A stretch of DNA of 64,000 bases from Alphaproteobacteria bacterium (GTDB taxonomy: Bacteria > Pseudomonadota > Alphaproteobacteria > Kiloniellales > DSM-21159), in assembly GCA_030433005.1 (NCBI GenBank), contig JAUILQ010000010.1, positions 49,305 to 113,304 on the forward strand, written 5' to 3'. The notes under the pieces were generated by a model. The model did no database searches. It was given only the letters and a program-made list of their open reading frames with translations, and was not told the origin of the DNA. The position numbers and the translations under genes are program-made. Below are positions 49,970 to 58,900 of the stretch, piece after piece. The stretch's first letter is position 1. Each line of letters starts with the position of its first letter.

Positions 49970-52831
49970 TCAGCGATGGTAGAGATCTTCGAGGAGCGTA
50001 GCGGCGTTCTCAGCTAAGGAAACCCGCACCGCCTTCTCATCGTCGCCCGCGAGCCGGGCCAGGACCTCCGCCGGGCTAGCGCCATTCGCAGCGACCGCCC
50101 ACCGCACCTCCATCTCGTTGTCGCCGGCGAGCCGGGCCAGAACCTTCGCCGGGGCCGCCGCGTTCCAGGTGACCCCCCTCCGCACCACCTTTTCGTCGTC
50201 GCCGGCGAGCCGGGCCAGGACATCCGCCGGCGTAGCGGCGTTCTCGGCGACCGCCGCGCGCACGGAAGGCTCGCTGTCGCTGGCAAGCCGGGCCAGGACC
50301 TCCGCCGGCGTAGCGGTGTTCTCGGCGACCCCCAGCCTCACCCACCTCTCGTCGTCGCCGGCAAGCCGAGCCAGGACCTCCGCCGGGCTAGCGGCGTTCC
50401 CGGCGACCGCCCCCCTCTCGTCCTCGTCGTCGCCGGCGAGCCGGGCTAGGACCTCCGCCGGACTAGAGGCATTCCCGGCGACCGCCCGCCGGACCCGCTG
50501 CCCGTCGTCGCCGGCGAGCCGGGCCAACACCTCCGCCGGACTCGCGGAGTTCCCGGCGACCGCAATCCGCATCTCCATCTCGTCGTCGTTGGCGAGCCTA
50601 GCCAGGACCTCCGCCGGGGTCGCGCCGTTCTCAGCGACCGCCCGCCGCACCCACATCTCGTCGTCGTTGGCGAGCCTAGCCAGGACCTCTGCCGGGCTAG
50701 TGGCGTTCCCGGCGACCGCCCGCCGCACCCACATCTCGTCGTCGTTGGCGAGCCTAGCCAGAACCTCTGCCGGGCTAGTGGCGTTCCCGGCGACCGCCCG
50801 CCGCACCCACATATCGACGTCGCCGGCAAGCCGGGCCAGGACCTCCGCCGGCGACCTCTCGTCACTTGCAAGCGCAAGCCGCACCTGGGCCGATCCGCTC
50901 ATGAACCTGCTCAGCCAATCGGACCACTCCGGAAATCGATTGAGCTGGACCCCGGATCGCCCAAGCAGATGGCAAACCGCCCTGCCAGGACTTCTGCCGA
51001 TGCCCCAAAGCCCCTCCGGATCCTTCCGATGTCGTTCCAGCCAAGATACCGAGAAGTCGGTGAGCCTCTGATCGACCGCGGCGGCGTCCCATTCTGCCGC
51101 AATCCCGATCATCAGCCCCAGCGCTTCCTCGGCTCGCAAGTCCGCCCAATACCGATCGAGCGCTTCTGTGAATCCGAGCGTCTCCAGCCAGTGACGTGCA
51201 AGCGCGTACTCCTGAAAGGCCAGGTGCGCGAAGCCGACCCGGCCGATTTCGTCGTTCAGCGAGAGAATGCCCGACGCCCTGAAGGCCTCGATCCAGGTGA
51301 CCACGTCACCAACGCCGGCCTGCGCCTCGATCGCCTCCTCGAGCACCTTGAGACGCACCTGGAGATCCCATGGCTTCGAGGGTTCCCCTTCGGTCATCCG
51401 CCCGGCGAGATCCTGCAGGATCCGGTCCCGCTGTCCCGAGAGCGCCTTCACGCGTGCAGCAGGCTTTCCTGAGTCGGGTCCGGGCAGGCGCCGGTTCCAG
51501 TAGCGCTGGAAGCCCTGCTCGAAGAGCTCGGCGCGCGAGGCTGGCAGCTCGATCTCCTGCCCGACTTCGCCGATCAGGTCGAGCAGCAGGGGGCTGCCGG
51601 CGATCTCGCGCATCTGGATGTTGGTCCCGATGCGCCTGACGAGCTCCTCCGCCTCCGCGCGAGGCCAGAGCCGATGGATAGGCCGCCGGTCGAGCTCAGC
51701 GAGGTAGACGACCTGCTCGTCGGGACCCAGCTGCTGGATCTCCCAGTGCGCCGAAGGATCGACGTGCCGCTTGACGTCCGCCGACAGTCCCTCCCAGACC
51801 GAGGTGCGGCAGGAGACGATGACCAGCCCGGGCAGGGCGGCCAAGTCGGCGGCGATCGCCGCCGCGGCGGCTTCGTCGAGGCCGTCCAGGAGCCATAGCG
51901 CCGGCCGCCCGGGCACCGGCGGCGCCTTGATGCCCGCCACGCCGTCGCCTCGGGCGATCTCGATGAGGCGATCCTCAAGGGGCGCCTGGCTATCTGAGAT
52001 ACGGGCGAGCTTCGAGAGCCGCACGTAGGCCGTGTCCGGCTCGGAGTTAGTCGCCGCCTGCAGGCGGCGTGCGTACCAGGCCTGCAGCAGCGTCGTCTTA
52101 CCGCCGCCCGGCTCGCCGAGCACGAGCGCAAAGCCGGCCCGGCCCGTCGGACTTGTAAGCAACCGATCGAGAAGAGCATCGCCAGCGAGGATCTCGGTCG
52201 TCTCGTAGCGATCGACGGCGGCCCGGGCCGACTCGCGCAGGCCTTCATGGGTGCGGTGACCTCGGCTTGGCTGGCGCTCATCGCTGGGATGATCGGTGCC
52301 GGGCCGTTCTCGCTGGCGTTCCTTCAACCGGCCTAGCCGCCGCGGGAAGACCCGCTCGAGGTAGGCCGCGGCGGTGGTCGCCTTTTCCACCAGGTCAGCG
52401 CGCCGCCCTCGCCGCTGTGCTTCCTCGAGGTATGCCCTGGCCATCTCGGGCGCTTCATCCGGGCTCGGCAGCAGCTTGCCGGCCTTGCGCGCCTCGCCGA
52501 CCCGATAGAGGAAGTCGAGGGCGGCAATCGCCTCCTTCACGCCACCTGGCTGGCGCTCGATCGGGCCAGAGCCTACCAGGAAGCGCCTCAAGGCTTCCCA
52601 GTTCCTGCCGCGGGGCCTGCTCGCTCCCGAGAGCCAGCGCTCGAGTGTGCGCTTCGAGATCTCCTGCAGCGGACGGGAGCCGGTCCCCGCGAAGCGCTCC
52701 AAGATCCGGTCGTAGGACGCCCCCTCGTCGCCCACCGCGATCCTCAGCAGCGAGCGCAGCAGGTCGCCCGCCTCGGAGAAGGGGCGGCCCGGCTTTTCGA
52801 CGCCAGGGCTAACGGACTGATCCTTGGGCAC
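49970..52831 (-). CDS. NACHT-domain STAND ATPase with C-terminal leucine-rich-variant repeats
   Basis: A 953-residue NLR-like protein from GTG 52831. Residues 45-90 look like a helix-turn-helix (LQEISKRTLERWLSGASRPR). The NACHT ATPase has Walker A LGEPGGGKTTLLQAW (238-252), Walker B WLLDGLDEA (313-321) and VSCRTSVWEG (339-348); FAHLAFQEYALA (534-545) is typical of the end of the module. Residues 660-943 are eleven tandem repeats of about 26 residues, consensus SPAEVLARLAGDDE-x-x-VRRAVAGNA, like LRV/HEAT-type solenoids. Bacterial NACHT proteins are known anti-phage sensors. GTG is inferred; the frame is open to 53176 but over the divergent gene. Confidence 0.86.
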   Translation of the reverse strand: MPKDQSVSPGVEKPGRPFSEAGDLLRSLLRIAVGDEGASYDRILERFAGTGSRPLQEISKRTLERWLSGASRPRGRNWEALRRFLVGSGPIERQPGGVKEAIAALDFLYRVGEARKAGKLLPSPDEAPEMARAYLEEAQRRGRRADLVEKATTAAAYLERVFPRRLGRLKERQRERPGTDHPSDERQPSRGHRTHEGLRESARAAVDRYETTEILAGDALLDRLLTSPTGRAGFALVLGEPGGGKTTLLQAWYARRLQAATNSEPDTAYVRLSKLARISDSQAPLEDRLIEIARGDGVAGIKAPPVPGRPALWLLDGLDEAAAAAIAADLAALPGLVIVSCRTSVWEGLSADVKRHVDPSAHWEIQQLGPDEQVVYLAELDRRPIHRLWPRAEAEELVRRIGTNIQMREIAGSPLLLDLIGEVGQEIELPASRAELFEQGFQRYWNRRLPGPDSGKPAARVKALSGQRDRILQDLAGRMTEGEPSKPWDLQVRLKVLEEAIEAQAGVGDVVTWIEAFRASGILSLNDEIGRVGFAHLAFQEYALARHWLETLGFTEALDRYWADLRAEEALGLMIGIAAEWDAAAVDQRLTDFSVSWLERHRKDPEGLWGIGRSPGRAVCHLLGRSGVQLNRFPEWSDWLSRFMSGSAQVRLALASDERSPAEVLARLAGDVDMWVRRAVAGNATSPAEVLARLANDDEMWVRRAVAGNATSPAEVLARLANDDEMWVRRAVAENGATPAEVLARLANDDEMEMRIAVAGNSASPAEVLARLAGDDGQRVRRAVAGNASSPAEVLARLAGDDEDERGAVAGNAASPAEVLARLAGDDERWVRLGVAENTATPAEVLARLASDSEPSVRAAVAENAATPADVLARLAGDDEKVVRRGVTWNAAAPAKVLARLAGDNEMEVRWAVAANGASPAEVLARLAGDDEKAVRVSLAENAATLLEDLYHR
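50000..50854 (-). repeat. 78-bp tandem repeat, 11 units, inside the NACHT gene
   Basis: The repeats encode the 26-residue units. Unit spacing is exactly 78 bases (for example the same CGAGCCTAGC at 50671 and 50749). Neighbouring units 1-3 are nearly identical over long stretches, showing recent duplication; others differ mostly in codons for residues 13-17 and 23-26. Unit 6 lacks one codon. Such arrays can change copy number by recombination. Confidence 0.93.
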
Positions 52832-52969
52832 TACGCCTTCCGGAATGTCGGTTTCGGCCCGTCGATTGTCGGCCTCGTGTCGTTCCGCTTCAACCCAAAC
52901 GAGATCAGCCTCGCTTCCATCGAAACCGCTCGATGGGCCCGTCGAGCATGACGCAGGAAAGGACGCATC

Positions 52970-53209
52970 ATGCTCGATCTGATCAGCTTGGAGTTCGCCG
53001 GCTATGTGCTGCTGATCGTCTCCTACAGCTACGAAGCCTTCCGGAACCTGGTCGACGCGCTCGGGGCGAGGGCAGCTGCTGACCCGTCCAGTGGCTCGTC
53101 GCGGAAGGGCTCTCTGACGGCGGCGGCCGCCGCCTTGGGCTACGGCCTCCTCTGCGCGGCCAAGCTGCAAGAGCACGGAGCGATGCTGCTACTCGGGTGC
53201 GGCCTGTAG
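52970..53209 (+). CDS. Small membrane protein divergent from the NACHT gene
   Basis: A 79-residue protein. The N-terminal hydrophobic segment (LEFAGYVLLIVSYSYEAF, about residues 7-24) and a second one near the end (AAAAALGYGLLCAAKLQ and AMLLLGCGL) could span the membrane. ATG 52970 has a good GGAAAGGA ribosome site. It runs over the upstream part of the open NACHT frame, arguing against a longer NACHT start. It is 36 bases before the next plus-strand gene. Function unknown; a membrane effector or regulator of the NACHT protein is speculative. Confidence 0.68.
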   Translation: MLDLISLEFAGYVLLIVSYSYEAFRNLVDALGARAAADPSSGSSRKGSLTAAAAALGYGLLCAAKLQEHGAMLLLGCGL

Positions 53210-53244
53210 ACTGTCGTCACCACTGCACCCGGAGACCGCCGCCC

Positions 53245-53883
53245 TTGGAGCCCTACTCCCACGAGACCCACCGCCACCGCTTCGCCGCCTGGGCCGCCGC
53301 CCGGGCAGCGAGCTCGTCGAAGAGCTGCAGGTTTGCCGTCCAGCTAGGTGTCGCCCTCGTCGAGCACACGAGCCTGCGCGCGCTCGCCGCCGGCTGGGAC
53401 CAGCTGCCGGAGGCCGCCGCCTTCGACGGCGCGCACCGCGCCTGGCGCCAGGAGATCGTCGAAGCGGCGCCTGGCCTGCCAGGCTGGACCCGGCCGGAAG
53501 GCGCGGCCGGCCGGGCGATGACCCACGGCGTCGCCGCGAAGCTCATCAACGTCTACCTGAAGACGCTCTTCGCCTGCTCGGTTGACGCGGACCCGGCCGG
53601 GCTCGACGCACTCCGCAGAGCGAAGCTCGCGGCGATCCATCCGCCGATCGACCGGCTCCTGCTCGACGCGCTCGCGAAGAAGAACTTCGAGGAGCGCCGC
53701 CGGTCGTGGCGACGCTTCCGCGATCGCGGCTGGTCGGCCTTCTCGAGCGAGGACTACGAGGCGGTCATCGCCCTCATCCGCGAGGTCACCGCCCATGACA
53801 ATGAAGGAGGCGAGCCCGGAGGAGGGGGCCTCTGGAAGATCGAGCGGTACTGGCCGGGCTACCAGGGAAGCCAGGCCGAATAA
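53245..53883 (+). CDS. Hypothetical protein of a conserved alphaproteobacterial type
   Basis: A 212-residue soluble, helix-rich protein. The start TTG 53245 begins EPYSHETHRHRFAAWAAARA, which looks like a genuine conserved N-terminus; the upstream GTG would prepend low-quality sequence. Other notable stretches are THGVAAKLINVYLKTLFACS and FSSEDYEAVIALIREVTA, with WKIERYWPGYQ at the end. I have seen similar proteins described only as hypothetical in islands. GGAG lies ten bases upstream. It likely forms an operon with the small membrane gene. Confidence 0.72.
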   Translation: MEPYSHETHRHRFAAWAAARAASSSKSCRFAVQLGVALVEHTSLRALAAGWDQLPEAAAFDGAHRAWRQEIVEAAPGLPGWTRPEGAAGRAMTHGVAAKLINVYLKTLFACSVDADPAGLDALRRAKLAAIHPPIDRLLLDALAKKNFEERRRSWRRFRDRGWSAFSSEDYEAVIALIREVTAHDNEGGEPGGGGLWKIERYWPGYQGSQAE

Positions 53884-53919
53884 CGCGGCACTCCCGCCCG
53901 ACCGGCTCCGCCCCGCGGC

Positions 53920-54402
53920 TCAGGACGCCTTCGCGCGCCCGCGGCCGCCGCTCTTCTTCGCCTGGCCGGCCTTGGCACTCCCATCCCGGGCCTGCCCCGC
54001 CGTGCGCTGGCCCAGGCCGATCTTCTTGGCCATCGAGGAGCGGTCGCGCGAGTAGGAGGGGGCGACGATCGGGTGGGTGTTCGGCAGGCCCCACTTGGCG
54101 CGGTACTCGCCCTCGCTGAGCCCGTGGGCGCTGCCGATGTGCCGCTTCAGGGTCTTCTTCGCCGAGCCGCACTCCAGGCAGACGACAGCGTCGTCGCGCA
54201 CGCTCCGCTTGATGGAGACGGCAGGCTTGGCCGGCTCTTCAGGGGCCGCCGCGCCGTTGGCTGCCGCGTCGGTGTCGAGGGCGGAGACCACGCTGCGAAT
54301 GAAGTCGGGCACCTGCTCCGCGACCATCTGGTTGTTCGAAAGATACGCGGACACGATGTCGCCGGCGATCTCGCGCGTGGATTTGGAATTCTCGGTGGTC
54401 AT
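53920..54402 (-). CDS. Ros/MucR family transcriptional regulator
   Basis: A 160-residue regulator. The zinc finger is in VCLECGSAKKTLKRHIGSAH (about residues 74-93), with C-x-x-C and the two histidines of the prokaryotic Ros fold, followed by LSEGEYRAKWGLPNTHPIVAPSYS, the hallmark of the family. The first 60 residues form the oligomerisation part (IVSAYLSNNQMVAEQVP). The tail is Lys/Arg/Gly-rich. Such proteins bind AT-rich DNA and often silence acquired genes, so one carried by an island may control its own cargo. ATG 54402. It is convergent with the gene at 53245. Confidence 0.93.
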   Translation of the reverse strand: MTTENSKSTREIAGDIVSAYLSNNQMVAEQVPDFIRSVVSALDTDAAANGAAAPEEPAKPAVSIKRSVRDDAVVCLECGSAKKTLKRHIGSAHGLSEGEYRAKWGLPNTHPIVAPSYSRDRSSMAKKIGLGQRTAGQARDGSAKAGQAKKSGGRGRAKAS

Positions 54403-54933
54403 TGCTCTCTCGCGATTATCGGGAAGCTGTAGAGGACCATATATTGCGGTGGGTCGGAGCCGCTAGGAATTTCCACTTGCCAAGATGGATTAAGACAGTG
54501 CCGGGCATGATGCCGGCCTAGTGTTTGCCTATCCTGAGAGCGCAAACGTTTCCCAGACGACGCCGGGATCAGATGAACCGTAAAATAAGCTGGAGCGATC
54601 GCTGTCGGTTCCCTGAGCAGCATTGACCGACTGTCGCTCAGACGACGTGATCGAAAACACGAGGCGCTCCCGACACCCCGACTTGCCACCTCGAATTGCT
54701 CAGGCCCAGGACCAATCGCAGCCCGCCGCCGAGCCCGCCTTCGTCCGAAACCCTTCCTGCAGGATCGGCGGCGCAAGCCGCCGCTCTTCGGCGCCGGGCC
54801 TCGTTCGCCCGGAGGAACGCGCAGCGCCGGCTTCCCAGAAACGAGGGTTGCGCCCCGGCAGCCCCTCGGAAAACCCTCTTCCGGGCGGCTGTCCCCGGCT
54901 TGGGGCGGCAACCAGCAACCGAACGGGGGATCC
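54403..54933. other. Promoter region between MucR-like and nuclease-like genes
   Basis: No gene is supported in these 531 bases. It holds the divergent promoters of the MucR-like gene and of the nuclease-like gene; local AT-rich patches (around 54430-54450 and 54580) are possible Ros/MucR binding regions. No clear palindrome is seen. Confidence 0.5.
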
Positions 54934-55959
54934 ATGACGGGCATCAGCCACTTCCAGACCTATTCCCAGCGCGAAAACCACGTCACCAACAACACGCTGC
55001 TGATGCTGCGACACGTCTACCGCTCCTCGTCGCTCAGGCTGCAGGAGGCGCTCAACGCTCTTCTCGGTGCGGACGTCGAGGTCGGTCCCCGTTTCGAGCA
55101 GCAGCGACGCGGCGCGCACAGCATCCCGGACGCGGTCATCGAGCAGGCGCCCTTCCATCTCTATGTGGAAGCGAAGCTGGACAGCGACCTCAGGCCTGAT
55201 CAGCTCCAGAAGCATCTGCGGTCGATCGCCGAGACGAAGCCGGGCGAGGGCGCTGCCTTCTTGCTCGGGCTCACCCGCAACCGCGCGGACGAGAGGCTCG
55301 TCGACGAGGTCGAGACCGCCGCCCAGGCGCTCGGCGTCCAGTTCGCGGTGACGACCTATGCCGAGCTGCTGGCCACGCTCGAGGAAGCCTGCGCCGGCGA
55401 CATCCAGCTGAAGGAGATACTTCAGGACTACAGGTCATTCCTGGCAGGCGCGGACCTGCTGCCGGACCAGCACCGCCGGGTCGTCGCCTTCCTGTGCGGC
55501 ACGAGCTGGCGGGAGAACGTGGCGACAGGCGTCTACTACGAACCCGCGGACCGCAACGCCAAGTGGCTGCAGGCGCACATCATCGGCGTCTATGCCAAGA
55601 AGCGGGTGAGCCATGTGGGTCGGATCCGCAAAGTGGCGATCTGCAAGCTCGCCGAGGCGACCGGGCGGGGGGCTGGCCTCGAGGTCGTTGCCGAGGAACT
55701 GGGGGAGTTGGACCAGGAAGACAGGACGGCAATCCTCACCGCGATCGAGCGCGGCAAGGATCATTTCCCTGGCCTTGCAGACGAGCCGCACCGCTTCTAC
55801 CTGGTCGACCGCTTTGTCGAGACGGAGCTCAGGAAGGCTTCGCCCGGCGGCATGATGAACTTCCGCTACTTCGATCTCGCCGACTACGGCATCGACGTGG
55901 CTCCCGACACGCCGATTGAGGCGATCGCGCAGGGACTGAAGGGCAGGGAGTTCAGTTAG
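54934..55959 (+). CDS. PD-(D/E)XK nuclease-like protein
   Basis: A 341-residue protein. The N-terminal 120 residues contain a nuclease-core pattern: SIPDAVIEQAPFHLYVEAKL (about 64-83) has Pro-Asp, then Glu-Ala-Lys on the next strand, preceded by a helix with charged residues. The rest is unassigned, with HIIGVYAKKRVSHVGRIRK and YFDLADYGIDV as notable segments. It could be a restriction- or defence-type endonuclease or an anti-phage effector. ATG 54934 follows GGGGGATCC. It is convergent with the AddA-like gene (19 bases between ends). Confidence 0.8.
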   Translation: MTGISHFQTYSQRENHVTNNTLLMLRHVYRSSSLRLQEALNALLGADVEVGPRFEQQRRGAHSIPDAVIEQAPFHLYVEAKLDSDLRPDQLQKHLRSIAETKPGEGAAFLLGLTRNRADERLVDEVETAAQALGVQFAVTTYAELLATLEEACAGDIQLKEILQDYRSFLAGADLLPDQHRRVVAFLCGTSWRENVATGVYYEPADRNAKWLQAHIIGVYAKKRVSHVGRIRKVAICKLAEATGRGAGLEVVAEELGELDQEDRTAILTAIERGKDHFPGLADEPHRFYLVDRFVETELRKASPGGMMNFRYFDLADYGIDVAPDTPIEAIAQGLKGREFS

Positions 55960-55978
55960 CCCGACCCTCGCTCCCGCC

Positions 55979-58900
55979 TTAGACGCCAGCCACCTCCACG
56001 ACCCGCCCGTTCGTCGCGAACACGATCAGCCCTCGCGCAGCGCCGGTCGCCGCCAGGTACTCGCCGACCTGCTGCCGGTAGAGCTCGACGGTCGCCTCGG
56101 CCGGGTCGATGTCGCTCTTCCAGTCCACGACCAGCTCGACCGACCCGTCGTCCGCGAGGGCGACCGCATCGGCGATGCCGCTGACGAGCTCCTCGCCCGC
56201 CTGCCCAACGAGCGCCTCGGCCAGCTCTTCTCCATCCGCCGAAGTGCGGATCGCCCTGACCGCATGGACGCTGCATTCGGCGATGAGCCGGTCGCGCGCC
56301 GCGACGATCTCGGGCAGGGCGAGCGCACGCGCCGCGCTGTCGGCGATCTCGGCAGGGCAGGGGCCGGCGTCCGGAGAGGCATCGGGCGCCAGGCCCAGCT
56401 CGGCGACTAGCTCAGCTGCGCGCGCGGTGAGCGCATCGGCTTCCTCGACGAGCTCGCCGGTGAGGATCTCCTCGAGGAGCTTGTGCAGCACCAGGCCCCG
56501 TTCGCGGCTGCCGCGGATCGCCGGGGTGTCCGTTTCGGCTGGCGCCCCAATCCCCCAAGGCCCCGCGGGCACGGCTACGCCGTCCCCGTCGACCCCGCTG
56601 GCTTCGATGAAGGTGTCGGGATCCGTGGCGACCTCGACGCCAGGCCGCTCGATGGCCGGGCGCAGGTCTGCTTCGCCGCTTGCCGGAACGGGTGCTGGTT
56701 CCTCGTGCCGGCTCGGGCTCACCCGCACCAGGCGCCGCCCGAGCGAGGCGATCGTCCGGGCCTCCTCCTGGAAGCGCTCGGCCGTCTGCGCCTGCTCGGG
56801 CCGCGGCGCCGGCGGCAGGGGCTCCAGGCTCTCGGGCAGATCGAAGGCCGGCAGTCCTTCGGCCTTGAGGTCGAGGGCCCTCGCCCAGGAGCGGGCCGGG
56901 GCGGGATGGTCGGGGCGCGGGATCAGTAGCAGTTCCTTTGCGCGGGTCTGTGCCACGTACCAGAGGCGCACGATCTCGCGTTCGCGCTCGGCGTCCTCCG
57001 CCGCGCGCGTTTCGTCGTAGCCGGGCGCGCTCCGGCCCAGGATGCGGCAGAAGATCTGGCCGCCCGCGCGATCGACGACCGACCCGCTGGAGCCCCGGAT
57101 CCCGCTGGCCGCGTTGATCGGGATGACGATCGGCCACTCGAGGCCCTTGGCCGAGTGCATGGTGATGAGCGAGACGGCCTGCTCCTCGGCGTCGGGCCGG
57201 CCTTCGACGCTGCGCTCGGCGTCCTCCCAGCTCCGGCGCATCGCCTCGGCGAAGGCCGGCAGGCCCCGCACGTCATAGGCCCTGGCCATCTCGAGGTAGA
57301 GGTCGAGGTTGGCGAGCGCCCGCTCGGCGCTGCCCCGGTGGCGCTGCAGCAGGAGCGGGCGGACCTGCAGCAGCTCGACGGCCTCGCTCAGCAGGTGGAA
57401 GGGCGTTGTCGTGCGCTGGCGGCGGGCCAGGGTCTGCAGCCGCTCCAGCGCCCAGCGCGCCAGGTCGTTCGGCACGAGGGCGGGATCGGTCCAGAGGCCC
57501 AAGCGGGGTGAGCGCCTGGTGCTGGGGCGCGGAGATGCTTCTCCCGTCTCGGAGGCGGATCCCGGCGACGCCGAAACGGCTTCGATAGCGGCCGGGGTCA
57601 CGCCCTTGGCGTCAGTCGCGCCCTTGGCTTCAGTTGCGACCCGGGCTTCAGCCTCGGTCGCCCGGTCGGTCTCAGCGACATGCAGCGCTTCGGTGACGTC
57701 GAGCAGGGCCTCCTCGGTCAGGCCGAGCAGCGGCCCGCGCAGGTAGGCGCCGAGCGCGAGGCTGTCGCGGGGATCGGCGAGGATCCGGGTGATCGCGATC
57801 AGGTCCTGGATCTCCTGGCGCCGGAAGAAGCCCTTGCCGGCCTGGGTCGCGACCGGGATGCCCATGTCCTCGAGCGCCTGCTCATAGCGCCAGAGGTCGC
57901 TGCCCGCAGGCGCCAGCAGCGCGATGTCGCCCGGCCGACAGGCGCGAAACCCGGGCCGACAGGCACGGTAGCCGGGCCGGCCCGTCTCGCCCGCGGCTGC
58001 ATCTGCCGACCCATGCCCAGGAGACGCCTGCTTGTCTCGCACCTCGTAGGTGGCGATGAGATGACGGCAGGCGCGCGCCACGGCCGCGGCTTCGGCGTCC
58101 CGGAACTCGCGGGCGCTTGGCTTGTCCTTCACCGGCTCTACTGCGAAGTCGAGGGCGAGGACGCGGCCTGCCGAGATCCCCTCCCGCGGGCCCCCCTCTC
58201 GCTGGGCCTCTTCTCGCTGGGTCTCTTCTCGCTGGGTCTCTTCTGGCCGGGTCTCCTCCCGCCGGAAGGCCGAGAGCGACGCGAAGCCGGGCTGGCCGTC
58301 GGCCGCGAGCGGCTCCGCGAAGGTGTCGTTCACGTAGTCGAGGATCGGCTCGAAGGAGCGGAAGTTCGTCGTGATTTCGATCAGGGTATCGGGCGCCCCG
58401 CTCTGAGCCGGGTCCTGCGCCCGCTCCCGATGCTCTTCGCCGCCTCCCGAACCAGGCGTCGATCTGCGAAACCAACTCCGGCGCACCGAGAGATAGGTTG
58501 CGACGTCCGCGCCGCGGAAGCGGTAGATCGCCTGCTTCGGGTCGCCGACCAGGAAGAGAGAGCCGGGCCGTAGCTGCGAAGAGTCGTCCTCCCGCTCTTC
58601 ATCCTCACGCTCTTCCGGGGGAAGAACCTCCGATTCGCACAGCATCGACAGGATCCGCACCTGCAGGGGATCGGTGTCCTGGAACTCGTCGACGAGGATG
58701 TGAGCGAAGCGCCGGCCGAGCTCGTGGCGCACGTCCGGATGCCGCGCCAGGAGTTCCTCGGCCGAATGGAGGAGATCGTCGAAGTCGAGAAGTGCGGCCG
58801 AGCGCTTGTAGGCCTGGTAGCGCCGCAGCACCTCCTGGAGCTCGTCGACGAGCAGCTGGAGCACGCGGCCGGCGACCGCCGCCATGAGGGCCTCGTAGGC

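Noticed and set aside
50000..50854. Possible CRISPR array because of regular repeats
   Set aside because: The 78-bp units have no unique spacers and encode a continuous protein repeat in frame.
52832..53176. N-terminal extension of the NACHT protein by 115 residues
   Set aside because: The extension is Arg/Pro/Gln-rich, lacks ATG, and lies over the divergent small membrane gene, which has a good ribosome site and protein-like sequence.
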